DNA of 64,000 nt from an uncultured Collinsella sp. (GCA_959026725.1 CAUFMG010000003.1:1-64000); one strand, 5' to 3'. Positions 17,410 to 26,183 are shown, numbered from the stretch's first letter. Program-made: numbers and translations. Notes: generated by a model from the sequence alone, not told the origin.

Positions 17410-17952
17410 ATGCCCAGCGTTGCCGTTCTCGCCGCCGATGGCTTTGAAACTATTGAATGCTTGACCATGGTCGATGTCATGCGTCGCGGCGGCGTGCGCG
17501 CCACGCTCGTCTCGATCATGCCCACGCGTGAGGTCGTAAGCTCGCTGCAGATCCCCGTGACCTGCGATGCGCTCTTTGATGAGATCGACTTTGACGAGTA
17601 CGACTGCGTCGTGCTGCCCGGCGGCCTACCCGGTGCTACCAACCTGCGCGCCGATCAGCGCGTCTGCGACGTGGTCCGCGAGTTCGCCGCAACCAAGCAC
17701 GTCGCCGCCATCTGCGCCGCCCCGTTTATCCTGGGCGAGCTCGACCTGCTCGAGGGGCGCCACGCCACGTGCTTCCCTGGCTTTGAGAAAAGCTTCCCCG
17801 AAGGCGCCTATACCGGCGAGAAGGTCACGCAAGACGGCAACATCATCACCGCCAGCGGCATGGCCCAGTCGCTCCCCTTTGCGCTTGAGCTGCTGCGCAC
17901 GCTCGCCGGCGACAAGGCCGTCGATAAGGTCGCCGAGGGCATTCAGCTATGA
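17410..17952 (+). CDS. DJ-1/PfpI family protein (YajL-like)
   Basis: 180-aa single-domain protein of the DJ-1/ThiJ/PfpI superfamily. Conserved Glu in GFETIE near residue 13 and nucleophile-elbow Cys in AAICAAPFILGEL are both visible, with VLPGGLPGATNLR between. Bacterial relatives (YajL) act as chaperone or deglycase-type protectants; the precise reaction is debated. Start at 17410 with AAAGGA 7 nt upstream. Its stop overlaps the maf start by 4 nt (ATGA), so the two are translationally coupled. Confidence 0.9.
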   Translation: MPSVAVLAADGFETIECLTMVDVMRRGGVRATLVSIMPTREVVSSLQIPVTCDALFDEIDFDEYDCVVLPGGLPGATNLRADQRVCDVVREFAATKHVAAICAAPFILGELDLLEGRHATCFPGFEKSFPEGAYTGEKVTQDGNIITASGMAQSLPFALELLRTLAGDKAVDKVAEGIQL

Positions 17953-18530
17953 TTTTGGCTTCGCAATCACCGCGCCGCATCGAGTTGATGCGCGAGGCGG
18001 GCTATGACATTCGCATCATTCCTGCCGATATCGACGAAACGCCGTTTGATGGCGAGGCCCCGCTTACGCTCGTTGAACGCTTAGCACGCGCCAAAGCCGC
18101 CGCCGTTGCCGCCGAACATGCCGAGCCCAATGAGCTGACGGTCGCGGCCGACACCATCGTCACCTTTGACGGCAAGATTCTGGGCAAGCCGGCAACCGAG
18201 GACGAAGCGCGCACCATGCTCCGTGAGCTTTCGGGCCGCACGCACCAGGTCGCAACCGGCGTCTGCATCGTTAAGGCAGGCGACACGGCCGCCCCGCATG
18301 CCGCCGAGAGCCTGTCCTTTGTCGATGTGACCGACGTGACGTTCTACGAGCTCACCGACGAGCAGATCGAGCACTACGTCGCCTCGGGTGAGCCCATGGA
18401 CAAGGCCGGCGCCTACGGCATTCAGGGCACAGGAGGACGCATGCTCGTGCACGATATTTCGGGCGACTTCTATAACGTGGTGGGCCTACCCATCGCCCGC
18501 GTCGCGCGCGCGATTCAAAAACTCTCGTAA
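17949..18530 (+). CDS. maf: Maf-like nucleoside triphosphate pyrophosphatase
   Basis: 193 aa, the normal size. Hydrolyses non-canonical or excess NTPs (Maf/YhdE type: dTTP, UTP) to the monophosphate. Signature ASQSPRRIELM at the N-terminus binds the triphosphate; TVAADTIVTFDGKILGKP holds the metal/base-binding Asp; GRTHQVATGV and AGAYGIQG complete the family pattern. The ATG overlaps the stop of the DJ-1 gene, a classic coupled start. Confidence 0.93.
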   Translation: MILASQSPRRIELMREAGYDIRIIPADIDETPFDGEAPLTLVERLARAKAAAVAAEHAEPNELTVAADTIVTFDGKILGKPATEDEARTMLRELSGRTHQVATGVCIVKAGDTAAPHAAESLSFVDVTDVTFYELTDEQIEHYVASGEPMDKAGAYGIQGTGGRMLVHDISGDFYNVVGLPIARVARAIQKLS

Positions 18531-18631
18531 TTGCATCTGGCGCTGGGTATCCCCCGGCGCCTACAATTTTGGCGTACCGTACGGATCCCGACCGGGCACA
18601 AGGCGCGGCGGAAAACCGATAGGAGTTAAAC

Positions 18632-19633
18632 ATGGATACACTGCTCAAAGCCATTGACGTTTGCGATGTCGATGGCTTTTGCTTTGGCAACTATACGGAC
18701 GATGAGGCAGGCACCGGCTGCACCGTAATCGTGGCACCCGAGGGCGCCACCGGCGGCGTTGACGTACGCGGTGGCGCTCCCGCTTCGCGCGAGACCGACC
18801 TGCTGCGTCCCGAAAACACCGTCGATAAGGTCCACGCCGTCTGCCTTTCGGGCGGATCGGCCTTTGGCCTCGAAGCCGCAAGCGGCGTGGCCCGCGAACT
18901 CGAGAGCCGCGGTATCGGTCTGCCTGTCGGCCCCACGCAGGTGCCTATCGTGTGCTCCAGCTGTATCTTCGATCTCGCCTTTGGTAACCCCACCGTTCGC
19001 CCCGACATTGAGGCCGGCATCGCCGCCGTGCGCGAAGCACTCGACAACACCCCCACCAAGCTCGAACAGGGCAACGTGGGCGCCGGCACGGGCGCTACCG
19101 TGGGTAAGCTCATGGGCCCCGCTACCTGCATGAAGGCCGGCCTTGGCGCTGCCGCCGTGGCGCTCGGCCCCATCAAGGTGGGCGCCGTGGTCTCAGTCAA
19201 CGCCTGCGGCAACGTTGTCGACCCCTTCACCGGCGAGTGGGTCGCCGGTATGCGCGCCGCACCCGATAGCGACCAGATCGTCGACATGGAACTCGCAGCC
19301 TTTGCTGCCGCCGGATCCATGCAGATGCCGCTCGACCGCACCAACACCACCATCAGCTGCATCGTCACCAACGTCGAACTCACTAAGGCACAAGCCACCA
19401 AGGTCTCCCAGATGGCCGCAGACGCCTACGCACACGCCATCCGTCCCACGCACACCACCAACGACGGCGACACCATCTACACCCTCGCCAGCGGCAAACT
19501 AGACGCTCAGACAAGCGCCGCCGTTCCCCTAGACCTACTGGGCATGCTCGCCGTAAGGGCCCTACAGACCGCCATCGTAAACGGAGCCAAAACCGCCAAA
19601 ACCTCCCACGGCATCCCCGGCGCCGCGAAGTAG
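18632..19633 (+). CDS. P1 family peptidase (DmpA/S58-like)
   Basis: 333-aa member of the DmpA/BapA (S58, Ntn-like) aminopeptidase group. Recognisable are the substrate loop VCLSGGSAFGLEAASGV and the GNVGAGTGATVGK segment at about residue 150, next to the expected self-cleavage region, followed by KAGLGAAAV. Family members cleave themselves into two chains and remove N-terminal residues, some acting on beta-amino acids or D-amino acids. No signal peptide, so cytoplasmic. ATAGGAG precedes the ATG by 8 nt. Substrate unknown. Confidence 0.85.
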   Translation: MDTLLKAIDVCDVDGFCFGNYTDDEAGTGCTVIVAPEGATGGVDVRGGAPASRETDLLRPENTVDKVHAVCLSGGSAFGLEAASGVARELESRGIGLPVGPTQVPIVCSSCIFDLAFGNPTVRPDIEAGIAAVREALDNTPTKLEQGNVGAGTGATVGKLMGPATCMKAGLGAAAVALGPIKVGAVVSVNACGNVVDPFTGEWVAGMRAAPDSDQIVDMELAAFAAAGSMQMPLDRTNTTISCIVTNVELTKAQATKVSQMAADAYAHAIRPTHTTNDGDTIYTLASGKLDAQTSAAVPLDLLGMLAVRALQTAIVNGAKTAKTSHGIPGAAK

Positions 19634-19645
19634 CCTAACCTGACC

Positions 19646-19770
19646 GGTTGCCCGGTGGGGCTTGGTTATGTTTGCTGCTCTACAGTCCTGGCTCGCACGA
19701 AGAGCACATTAAGTGCTCTTCGGCTCGTGCGGAACTCGCGACAAACATAACCAAGCCCCACCGGGCAACC
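19646..19770 (-). repeat. Structured repeat family B, copy B1
   Basis: A 29-bp perfect outer helix (19646-19674 with 19742-19770) encloses a core. Read on minus the core is AGTTCCGCACGAGCC, hairpin GAAGAGCAC-TTAAT-GTGCTCTTC (19699-19721), then GTGCGAGCCAGGACTG. It starts 12 nt after the P1 peptidase stop. The core matches copy B2 while both stems differ. Confidence 0.82.
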
Positions 19771-19802
19771 TACCAACCAGATTCTTTTCAGCCCAGGCCC
19801 CT

Positions 19803-19838
19803 GTGTACCGCGCGTCGAAGATCTTCAAATTCAAATAA
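19803..19838 (+). pseudogene. Remnant of a glycosyltransferase 3' end
   Basis: The plus strand reads VYRASKIFKFK then a stop, nearly the C-terminus of the 20006-21037 glycosyltransferase (LYRLASKIFKFN). No more of the gene can be recognised upstream. It sits in opposite orientation to the intact gene, with repeat B2 between the two ends. Short, so chance cannot be fully excluded. Confidence 0.45.
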
Positions 19839-19863
19839 ACTGACAATCGATTCTTATAGCAGA

Positions 19864-19973
19864 GGCCCCTTGGCCTTTAGTTTGATACAAGTTCCGCACG
19901 AGCCGGAAAGCACTTAATGTGCTTTCCGTGCGAGCAGGACTGTTCGCAGTAGCAAACTAAAGGCCAAGGGGCC
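19864..19973 (+). repeat. Structured repeat family B, copy B2
   Basis: A 21-bp perfect outer helix (19864-19884 with 19953-19973) of unrelated sequence to B1 encloses the same core: AGTTCCGCACGAGCC, hairpin GGAAAGCAC-TTAAT-GTGCTTTCC (19905-19927), GTGCGAGCAGGACTG. The TTAAT loop is identical in both copies. It lies between two convergent gene ends. Confidence 0.82.
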
Positions 19974-20005
19974 CAGTCAACCTATCAACAGCGATTACTC
20001 AACAG

Positions 20006-21037
20006 CTAGTTGAATTTGAAGATCTTTGAGGCAAGACGGTATAGGCCGAGTGTGGTTTTGTCTCCGGCCCGTCCGCGCAGATTGGTGAAGAACCCGACCA
20101 CGCCGTAGCGGGCACGACGATACATGCGCTCGTCGTAGGCCTTCAAATCATTCCACAGCATCTTTAGGCGCTCGTCGGCGCAATCTTCCTCGGAAAGCTT
20201 GGTGAGAACCGAGCAGATCGCCATCATCATGGTGAAGTAGCCCATCATGTACGAACGCAGGCGCGACGACTCAACATCGCTGTACAGGTGGTACGACTCC
20301 ATCATGATACGCGTAACACGGAACTGCTGGTCCAGACGCTTGACCATCGTTGCCTCGTTGACGCTCTGACCTTCGCGACCGATAAAGTAGCGGTAGAGGT
20401 CGATGTCGGCGTAGTACATGGTCTTGCAACGCGGCAGCGGCACGTAGGCGTAGATGTTGTCCACATAGAACGTGTGCGGCGGCATGGGAAGGTTGGACTC
20501 GCGCAGCACATCCGTGCGATAGCACAGGCTGTGCATGAGTAGGTTCTGGTCCAGGCGGAAATGACCGATCTGATCCCAAGAAAAGATCTTTTTGCGCGGC
20601 AGGGCAAATTTGTAACCAATAGCGGTATGCGTCCCCTCGTAAACCTTCTCGTACACGTAGTTCGAGATAAACAGGTCAACGCGCTGGTCGCGCTCCTCAA
20701 AGCCACGCAGAATCGACAGCATGGTCGAAAGGGCAGCGCCGTCAAGCCAGTCGTCCGAGTCGACAACCTTGTAGTAGGTGCCCTGCGCCTCGCGCAGACC
20801 CGAAAGGACGGCAATACCGTGGCCGCCGTTCTCCTGGTGCACCGCGCGAATGATACCGGGATAACGTGCCTCCCACTCGTCGGCCTTATCGGCCGTCTCG
20901 TCCTTGGAGCCGTCGTCCACTACGATAATCTCGATATCGGTGGCGTAATTGCTCCCCTCCAAGATGGAGGTGATGCAATGGTCCATGTCCTTGGCGGCGT
21001 TATACGAGGGAATACCGAATGTTATGACTTTATGCAT
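20006..21037 (-). CDS. Family 2 glycosyltransferase
   Basis: 343-aa GT-A fold glycosyltransferase. TFGIPSYNAAKDMDHCITSIL, IIVVDDGSKDET (first nucleotide-sugar Asp residues), HQENGGHGIAVLSG and VDSDDW (DXD-like metal site) are in the expected order in the first 105 residues. The C-terminal part is helical, without clear membrane segments. The start at 21037 overlaps the glf stop by 8 nt, so translation is coupled. Together with glf this suggests transfer of galactofuranose or another hexose to a surface glycan or glycolipid; that link is inferred from the pairing alone. Confidence 0.9.
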   Translation of the reverse strand: MHKVITFGIPSYNAAKDMDHCITSILEGSNYATDIEIIVVDDGSKDETADKADEWEARYPGIIRAVHQENGGHGIAVLSGLREAQGTYYKVVDSDDWLDGAALSTMLSILRGFEERDQRVDLFISNYVYEKVYEGTHTAIGYKFALPRKKIFSWDQIGHFRLDQNLLMHSLCYRTDVLRESNLPMPPHTFYVDNIYAYVPLPRCKTMYYADIDLYRYFIGREGQSVNEATMVKRLDQQFRVTRIMMESYHLYSDVESSRLRSYMMGYFTMMMAICSVLTKLSEEDCADERLKMLWNDLKAYDERMYRRARYGVVGFFTNLRGRAGDKTTLGLYRLASKIFKFN

Positions 21038-22232
21038 GGCAGGCGATAATCTCATCCGAAAGATCGAGGGCGGAATTGGTCACAGCGTCCATATCGTAGT
21101 AACGATACTCGGCCAGACGACCCACCGGGTGGAAGTTCGTCAGGTTCTGGACGCGCTCAAGATAGCGCTCATAGAGCTCACGGTTCTCGGGCTCAAGAAT
21201 GGCGTAGTACGGCGTCTCGCCCGAGCCGGGCGTATAGGCCTTGGAATACTCCTTCATGATGGTGGTCTTGCCGGGCAGGATCTGACCGGTCATGTTCTTG
21301 AACTCGGTAATGCGCGTGTAGTCCTCGCTCGTGGTGTAGTTGACGGTGCCCACGGGCTGGAACTGGTCCATATCGAGCGTCTCGAACTTCATGTCGAGCG
21401 TGCGGTACGGTAGCGCGCCCAGATCGAGATTGAACAGCTCATCGAGCGGACCGGTGTAGACGATCTCGCCACCATAGACCTTGCCGTCGATCTTGACGGT
21501 AGTCTCGTCGATTTCAAAGAGGTCACGGGCGTCCACGTCGCAGAACACGTCGATCAGGTCGTGGTCGAGCATGCGCTCAAAGAGCGCCGTGTAGCCCTCC
21601 TGCGGCATGCCCTGGAAGGGAGCTTGCGGGAAGTAGCGGTCATCATCGCCCACAAAGACGGGAACGCGGCCGGTGATCGAGGGATCGATCTGATCGGGCG
21701 TCTGGCCCCACTGCTTCATGGTGTAATGCAAAAAGACGTTCTCGTAGACGTAATCGGCGACCTCGGCAAGATCCGGGTCGTTCTTCTTACGCAGCTCCAT
21801 AATGGGCACCTTGACATCCTTGCCGAAGGTCTCCACGAGCTTCTGATACAGCTCCTCGCCGCGCTCGTCACCAAAGGCGAGCTTGAGACTCGCATGGTTG
21901 AAGGGCACGGGCATAAGGGTACCGTTGATGTTGGCGAGCACCTTGTGCTGATAATCCGTCCACTTGGTAAAGCGCGACAGGAAATTGTGCACGCGCTCGT
22001 TAAAAGTGTGATAGATATGCGGACCGTACTCGTGGATCAGGATTCCGGCCTCGTCAGTGCAGTCATAGGCATTGCCCGCAATGTGGCTACGGCGCTCCAA
22101 AACGGCAACACGATAGCCGATGGTCTCGGCAAGACGGCGGGCGCAAACGGCACCGGCATATCCAGCACCGACGACAATCATGTCGTACGCGCCGGCGTTA
22201 AAGCCTTCAGGCAGGCCTGAGGTAATCTGCAT
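21030..22232 (-). CDS. glf: UDP-galactopyranose mutase
   Basis: Interconverts UDP-Galp and UDP-Galf using reduced FAD. 400 aa; the FAD-binding Rossmann motif VVGAGYAGAVCARRLAE is near residue 20, then VLERRSHIAGNAYD, HEYGPHIYHTFN (active-site loop) and the C-terminal RYYDMDAVTNSAL. It is the first gene of a two-gene unit with the glycosyltransferase. AAGGAG precedes the ATG at 22232. Confidence 0.95.
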   Translation of the reverse strand: MQITSGLPEGFNAGAYDMIVVGAGYAGAVCARRLAETIGYRVAVLERRSHIAGNAYDCTDEAGILIHEYGPHIYHTFNERVHNFLSRFTKWTDYQHKVLANINGTLMPVPFNHASLKLAFGDERGEELYQKLVETFGKDVKVPIMELRKKNDPDLAEVADYVYENVFLHYTMKQWGQTPDQIDPSITGRVPVFVGDDDRYFPQAPFQGMPQEGYTALFERMLDHDLIDVFCDVDARDLFEIDETTVKIDGKVYGGEIVYTGPLDELFNLDLGALPYRTLDMKFETLDMDQFQPVGTVNYTTSEDYTRITEFKNMTGQILPGKTTIMKEYSKAYTPGSGETPYYAILEPENRELYERYLERVQNLTNFHPVGRLAEYRYYDMDAVTNSALDLSDEIIACHA

Positions 22233-22310
22233 CGATACTCCTTGTCAAAAGCCACGGGCTCGTTAGCTGGGCTTTTCTCGAACATTCTTCGAGACATATT
22301 TATCAGAGCG

Positions 22311-22336
22311 ATTATAGCGCTAATGCGTCCTATAAT
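22311..22336. promoter_or_regulatory. Divergent -10 elements between glf and pta
   Basis: TATAAT at 22331-22336 (plus, toward pta) and TATAAT on minus at 22316-22311 (toward glf) lie back to back. No good -35 box is visible for either. Confidence 0.4.
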
Positions 22337-22388
22337 GAGCTTGCCACACAAGGAAAGCTCAAGCACCGCGGCGTACATAATTGAAAGG

Positions 22389-22410
22389 TAAACCCGCTAG
22401 CAGCGGGTTT
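22389..22410 (+). terminator. Small hairpin in the pta leader
   Basis: AACCCGC-TAGCA-GCGGGTT followed by TATT, between the promoter and the pta ribosome site. It is terminator-like and might attenuate pta, but I see no regulator or leader peptide. Confidence 0.4.
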
Positions 22411-22463
22411 ATTCGTGAACAGCCGGGTGCCTGGAGCTTAGCGAAACGCTTGTAAGGAGTAAC

Positions 22464-23444
22464 ATGAGCGATTTCCTAAACCGTATGAAGTCTGCCGCCA
22501 AGGCCGACCTTAAGACGATCGTCCTGCCCGAGGGCGAGGATCCGCGCACTATCGTCGCGGCCACCAAAATCATCGAGGAGGGCCTGGCAAAGATCGTCAT
22601 CCTGGGCAACCCCGACGAGATCAACGTTCCCGGCGCTACCGTCATCGATCCGCGCAATGCCGAGAAGCACGAGGAGTATGCGCAGAAGTTTGCTGAGCTC
22701 CGCGCCAAGAAGGGCGTTACCATCGAGCAGGCTCGCGCCCAGGTGATGGACGCCACCTACTTTGGCACCATGATGGTCAAGATGGGCGACGCCGACGGCC
22801 TGGTCTCCGGCGCCTGCCACTCCACCGCCGACACCCTGCGCCCTGCACTTCAGATCCTCAAGACCGCCCCGGGCACCAAGCTGGTCTCGGCCTTCTTCGT
22901 GATGTGCACCGACACCCCGCAGTTCGGCACCGACGGCACGCTGATCTTCGCCGACTGCGGCCTCAACATCAACCCGTCCTCCGACGAGCTCTCCGAGATC
23001 GCCATCGCCTCCGCTCACTCCTGGTCCACCTTCATGGGCAACGTTGAGCCGCACGTGGCCATGCTCTCCTACTCCACCATGGGCTCCGCCGGCGGCGAGG
23101 TCGCCAAGAAGGTCCAAGAGGCCGTAAAGTTCTGCAAGGAGAAGGCTCCCGAGCTCGCCATCGACGGCGACCTGCAGCTCGATGCCGCTATCGTCCCCAC
23201 TGTCGCCCAGCTCAAGGCTCCCGGCTCCTCCGTCGCCGGTAAGGCTAACGTGCTGGTGTTCCCCGACCTCGAGGCCGGCAACATCGGCTACAAGCTGGTC
23301 CAGCGCTTCGCCGGTGCTGACGCCTACGGCCCCATCCTGCAGGGCATCGCCAAGCCGGTTAACGACCTTTCGCGCGGCTGCTCTGCCGACGACATCGTGG
23401 GTGTCGTGGCCATCACCGCCGTCCAGGCTCAGATGGCTGAGTAG
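22464..23444 (+). CDS. pta: Phosphate acetyltransferase
   Basis: Acetyl-CoA + phosphate to acetyl phosphate + CoA, first step of acetate fermentation. 326 aa, the short single-domain form. Matches include IVLPEGEDPRTIVAATKIIEEGLAK, the FGTMMVKMGDADGLVSGACHSTADTLRPALQ core and the C-terminal LPDLEAGNIGYKLVQRFAGADAYGPILQG-type region with NDLSRGCSADDIV. Strong Shine-Dalgarno (AAGGAG). It converges on the ackA genes and shares a bidirectional terminator with them, so the pathway is split over both strands. Confidence 0.96.
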   Translation: MSDFLNRMKSAAKADLKTIVLPEGEDPRTIVAATKIIEEGLAKIVILGNPDEINVPGATVIDPRNAEKHEEYAQKFAELRAKKGVTIEQARAQVMDATYFGTMMVKMGDADGLVSGACHSTADTLRPALQILKTAPGTKLVSAFFVMCTDTPQFGTDGTLIFADCGLNINPSSDELSEIAIASAHSWSTFMGNVEPHVAMLSYSTMGSAGGEVAKKVQEAVKFCKEKAPELAIDGDLQLDAAIVPTVAQLKAPGSSVAGKANVLVFPDLEAGNIGYKLVQRFAGADAYGPILQGIAKPVNDLSRGCSADDIVGVVAITAVQAQMAE

Positions 23445-23488
23445 CGTACATATCCCCTCGGGACAGGAATTTCCGCCCGCTAGCAAAA

Positions 23489-23516
23489 GGCCTCCGGAGC
23501 TGTTGCTCTGGAGGCC
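23489..23516. terminator. Bidirectional terminator between pta and ackA
   Basis: GGCCTCC.GAGC pairs with GCTC.GGAGGCC; T-rich on both sides (CTTTCGTTT on plus, CCTTTTGC on minus). Confidence 0.85.
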
Positions 23517-23541
23517 TTTCGTTTACTTGCAAATGCGTGCG

Positions 23542-24720
23542 TTAGTTGTTCTTGGTCAGACGCTCGACGTCGTGGGCGATCATGTATTCCTCGTCGGTGG
23601 GGATGACCATGACCGTGACGGCGGAACCGGCGGCACTGATAACCTGCGGGCCGTTGCCCACAGCCTCGCGGTTCTTGTTGTTGTCGATGCGTACGCCCAG
23701 CCACTCAAAGCAGTCGCAGAAGGCCTTGCGGATCGACCAGTCGTTCTCGCCGATGCCGGCGGTAAAGGTGATGGTGTCCACGCCCGCCATGGAGGCGATC
23801 ATGGAACCGGCCTGCTGCATGGCCTTGTATGCGAACATATCGAAGGCGAGCAGGCAGCGCTCGTCACCCTCGGAGGCGCGCGTACGGATGTCGCGGGCGT
23901 CGTTGGAGATGCCCGAGATGGCAAGCAGACCAGACTGCTTGTTCATCATGTCGTCGACTTCCTGGTAACTGTATCCGCCCTCGCGCTGCAGGTAGCACAC
24001 GGTGGCCGGGTCAATGGAACCACAACGGGTGCCCATCATCAGGCCGTCGAGCGGCGTGAGACCCATCGTGGTGTCGCGGCACACGCCGTCCTCGATAGCA
24101 GCGAGCGAAGCACCGTTGCCCAGATGGCACGAAAGCAGGCGGTGGCAGCGCGAGCCCAGGATCTCCTTGGCCATCATCCACTCGTAGCGGTGGCTCGTAC
24201 CGTGTGCGCCGTACTTGCGCACGTGGTACTTGTCGCACACGTCCTTGGGCAGCGCGTAGGTGTAGGCGACCTCGGGCATGGTCATGTGGAACGAGGTGTC
24301 GAAGACGGCCACGTTGGGCAGCTCCGGATACTTCTCGCGGCAATATTCGATTGCCGCGGCCTCGCCGTAATTGTGCAACGGAGCGAGCGGGGCCACCTCA
24401 AGGATCTTAGCCATGACCTCATCGTCGACGACCGCGGAATCATCGAAGTGCCAGCCGCCCTGAACGATGCGATGCCCAATGCCATCAATCGTAAAGTCGG
24501 TCTTCTCGAGCTCCTCGAGCACACCTGCGATAGCCGAACGGTGGTCCGGGAAGGGGACCTCCTCGGTTTGCTTGGCGCCACCGTTCTCGGAGTGGCCAAA
24601 GATGCCCATGTCCGAACCGATACGTTCGCAGTTGCCCTTGGCGAAAACCTCGCGGGTATCGGTATCCAAAAGCTGATATTTAAGGCTTGAGCTACCGGCG
24701 TTGACAACAAGTACGTTCAT
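23542..24720 (-). CDS. ackA: Acetate kinase, canonical copy
   Basis: Acetyl phosphate + ADP to acetate + ATP. 392 aa with NAGSSSLKY, HRIVQGG, HGTSHRY (His173, His177), CHLGNGAS (His199, Asn202), MGTRCGSIDPA and GIGEN. These follow the known active-site pattern, except that the residue before HGTS is Ala171-172 context (GAHGTS) where the well-studied methanogen enzyme has Phe. GGAG precedes the ATG. Downstream of the second ackA on the same strand, with a terminator between. Confidence 0.95.
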   Translation of the reverse strand: MNVLVVNAGSSSLKYQLLDTDTREVFAKGNCERIGSDMGIFGHSENGGAKQTEEVPFPDHRSAIAGVLEELEKTDFTIDGIGHRIVQGGWHFDDSAVVDDEVMAKILEVAPLAPLHNYGEAAAIEYCREKYPELPNVAVFDTSFHMTMPEVAYTYALPKDVCDKYHVRKYGAHGTSHRYEWMMAKEILGSRCHRLLSCHLGNGASLAAIEDGVCRDTTMGLTPLDGLMMGTRCGSIDPATVCYLQREGGYSYQEVDDMMNKQSGLLAISGISNDARDIRTRASEGDERCLLAFDMFAYKAMQQAGSMIASMAGVDTITFTAGIGENDWSIRKAFCDCFEWLGVRIDNNKNREAVGNGPQVISAAGSAVTVMVIPTDEEYMIAHDVERLTKNN

Positions 24721-24836
24721 GAGACTCCTTTGCAGTGCGATACGGTCGGCGCAGACCCCTTAAGGCGGCCGCATGTTAATAAGAAGTTATCACAACTTGA
24801 TAAATAGCTATCAGGCATATCGCCCAACGAGCACAA

Positions 24837-24880
24837 AAGAGGGGCCGAACGGCGCTCGGTCGTCCAGCCCCTCCCCTCTT
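24837..24880 (-). terminator. Terminator after the variant acetate kinase
   Basis: AAGAGGGG pairs with CCCCTCTT, inner pairing possible, followed on minus by TTTTGTG. Confidence 0.7.
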
Positions 24881-24884
24881 GGAA

Positions 24885-26063
24885 TTACTTGCCGTTGACG
24901 ATGCGCTCGACGTCGGAAGCGATCATGAACTCCTCGTCCGTGGGGATGACGAAAATCTTGACCTTGGAATCCTTGGCAGACAGGCACCAAGCGCCGTCAC
25001 CACGCAGGGCGTTGCGGGCATGATCCATCTTGACGCCCATAAAGGCCAAGCGGTCGGCAACGCCGGCGCGGACAGCCGGAGCGTGCTCGCCGATGCCGGC
25101 GGTAAAGACCAGGGTGTCCATACCGCACATAGAAGTGGCCATCTCGGCAGCCTTGGCGGCAATCTTGTAGACAAACATGTCGAAGGCGAGCTGAGCCTCG
25201 GGGTCACCAGCAGCGGCGAGCTCCTCGACGTTGCGGCAGTCGTTGGTCTTGCCGCCGGTCACAGCCAAAAGGCCGGACTTCTTGTTCATCATCTCGTCGA
25301 CCTCGTCGAAGGTATAGCCGCCCTCGCGCTGCAGGTAGCACACGGTAGCCGGGTCGATGGAACCGCAGCGGGTGCCCATCATGACGCCGTCGAGCGGCGT
25401 CAAGCCCATGGTGGTGTCCATGCACTTGCCGTCCTCGATGGCGCACAGGGAAGCGCCGGAGCCGATATGGCACACGACGACCTTGCGGGCCCCGCCGTTG
25501 GTCATCTCGGCGACCTTCTTGGAGATGTAGCGGTAGCTGGTGCCGTGGGCGCCGTACTTACGGATGTGCAGCTTGTCGCAAACATCCTTGGGCAGAGCGT
25601 AAGTCTTGGCGACCTCGGGCATGTTGAAGTGGAAAGCGGTGTCATAGACCGTGACGTTGGGCAGGTCGGGATACTGCTCCAGGCAGTACTCGATAACGTT
25701 GGCCTCGGGGTTATTGTGCAGCGGGGCAAGCGGGGCGACCTCGCGGATCTTGGCGAGGACATCCTCGTCGACGAGGGAGGAATCACCGAAGTACCAACCG
25801 CCCTGAACGATACGGTGGCCGATACCCTCGATCTTGACGCCGTTGGCCTCAAGGTCCTTCAGGACGACCTCGATGGCGACCTTGTGGTCGGGGAACTCGA
25901 TGTTCTCGGTCACCTTCTTGGAGCCGTTGGCAGCGTGGGTGAAGGTGCCGCCGGTAAAGCAGACGCGCTCGCAGGAGCCCTTTGCGGACACCTTGTGGGA
26001 CTTGGTATCGATGACCTGATACTTAAGGGTCGAAGATCCTGCGTTGACGACCAGAACGTTCAT
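24885..26063 (-). CDS. Acetate kinase paralogue with altered active-site motifs
   Basis: 392 aa and colinear with the neighbouring ackA along its whole length, so it arose by tandem duplication. It keeps NAGSSTLKY, HRIVQGG, the Arg of MGTRCGSIDPA and DTAFH, but carries HGTSYRY (Tyr177 in place of His), CHIGSGAS (Ser202 in place of Asn) and GIGEH in place of GIGEN. The Asn is part of the acetate kinase signature and matters for activity in the characterised archaeal enzyme. It may use a different acyl phosphate, work slowly, or be regulatory. Own ribosome site (TAGGGAG) and terminator, so it is expressed as an intact gene. Confidence 0.85.
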   Translation of the reverse strand: MNVLVVNAGSSTLKYQVIDTKSHKVSAKGSCERVCFTGGTFTHAANGSKKVTENIEFPDHKVAIEVVLKDLEANGVKIEGIGHRIVQGGWYFGDSSLVDEDVLAKIREVAPLAPLHNNPEANVIEYCLEQYPDLPNVTVYDTAFHFNMPEVAKTYALPKDVCDKLHIRKYGAHGTSYRYISKKVAEMTNGGARKVVVCHIGSGASLCAIEDGKCMDTTMGLTPLDGVMMGTRCGSIDPATVCYLQREGGYTFDEVDEMMNKKSGLLAVTGGKTNDCRNVEELAAAGDPEAQLAFDMFVYKIAAKAAEMATSMCGMDTLVFTAGIGEHAPAVRAGVADRLAFMGVKMDHARNALRGDGAWCLSAKDSKVKIFVIPTDEEFMIASDVERIVNGK

Positions 26064-26116
26064 GTGTCTCCCTACTAACAGGCGGTGTGGCGCCGCCAGG
26101 TTACATACGCTTCAAT

Positions 26117-26150
26117 AATAAACCCAAACGCCCTCGAGCTCGGGTTTATT
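26117..26150 (-). terminator. Hairpin after the MFS gene
   Basis: AATAAACCC pairs with GGGTTTATT around a 16-nt loop. It lies 34 nt after the MFS stop at 26184 and just upstream of the variant ackA. Confidence 0.6.
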
Positions 26151-26183
26151 GCGTTGATATATAAGTTATCGATGCATGCATGC

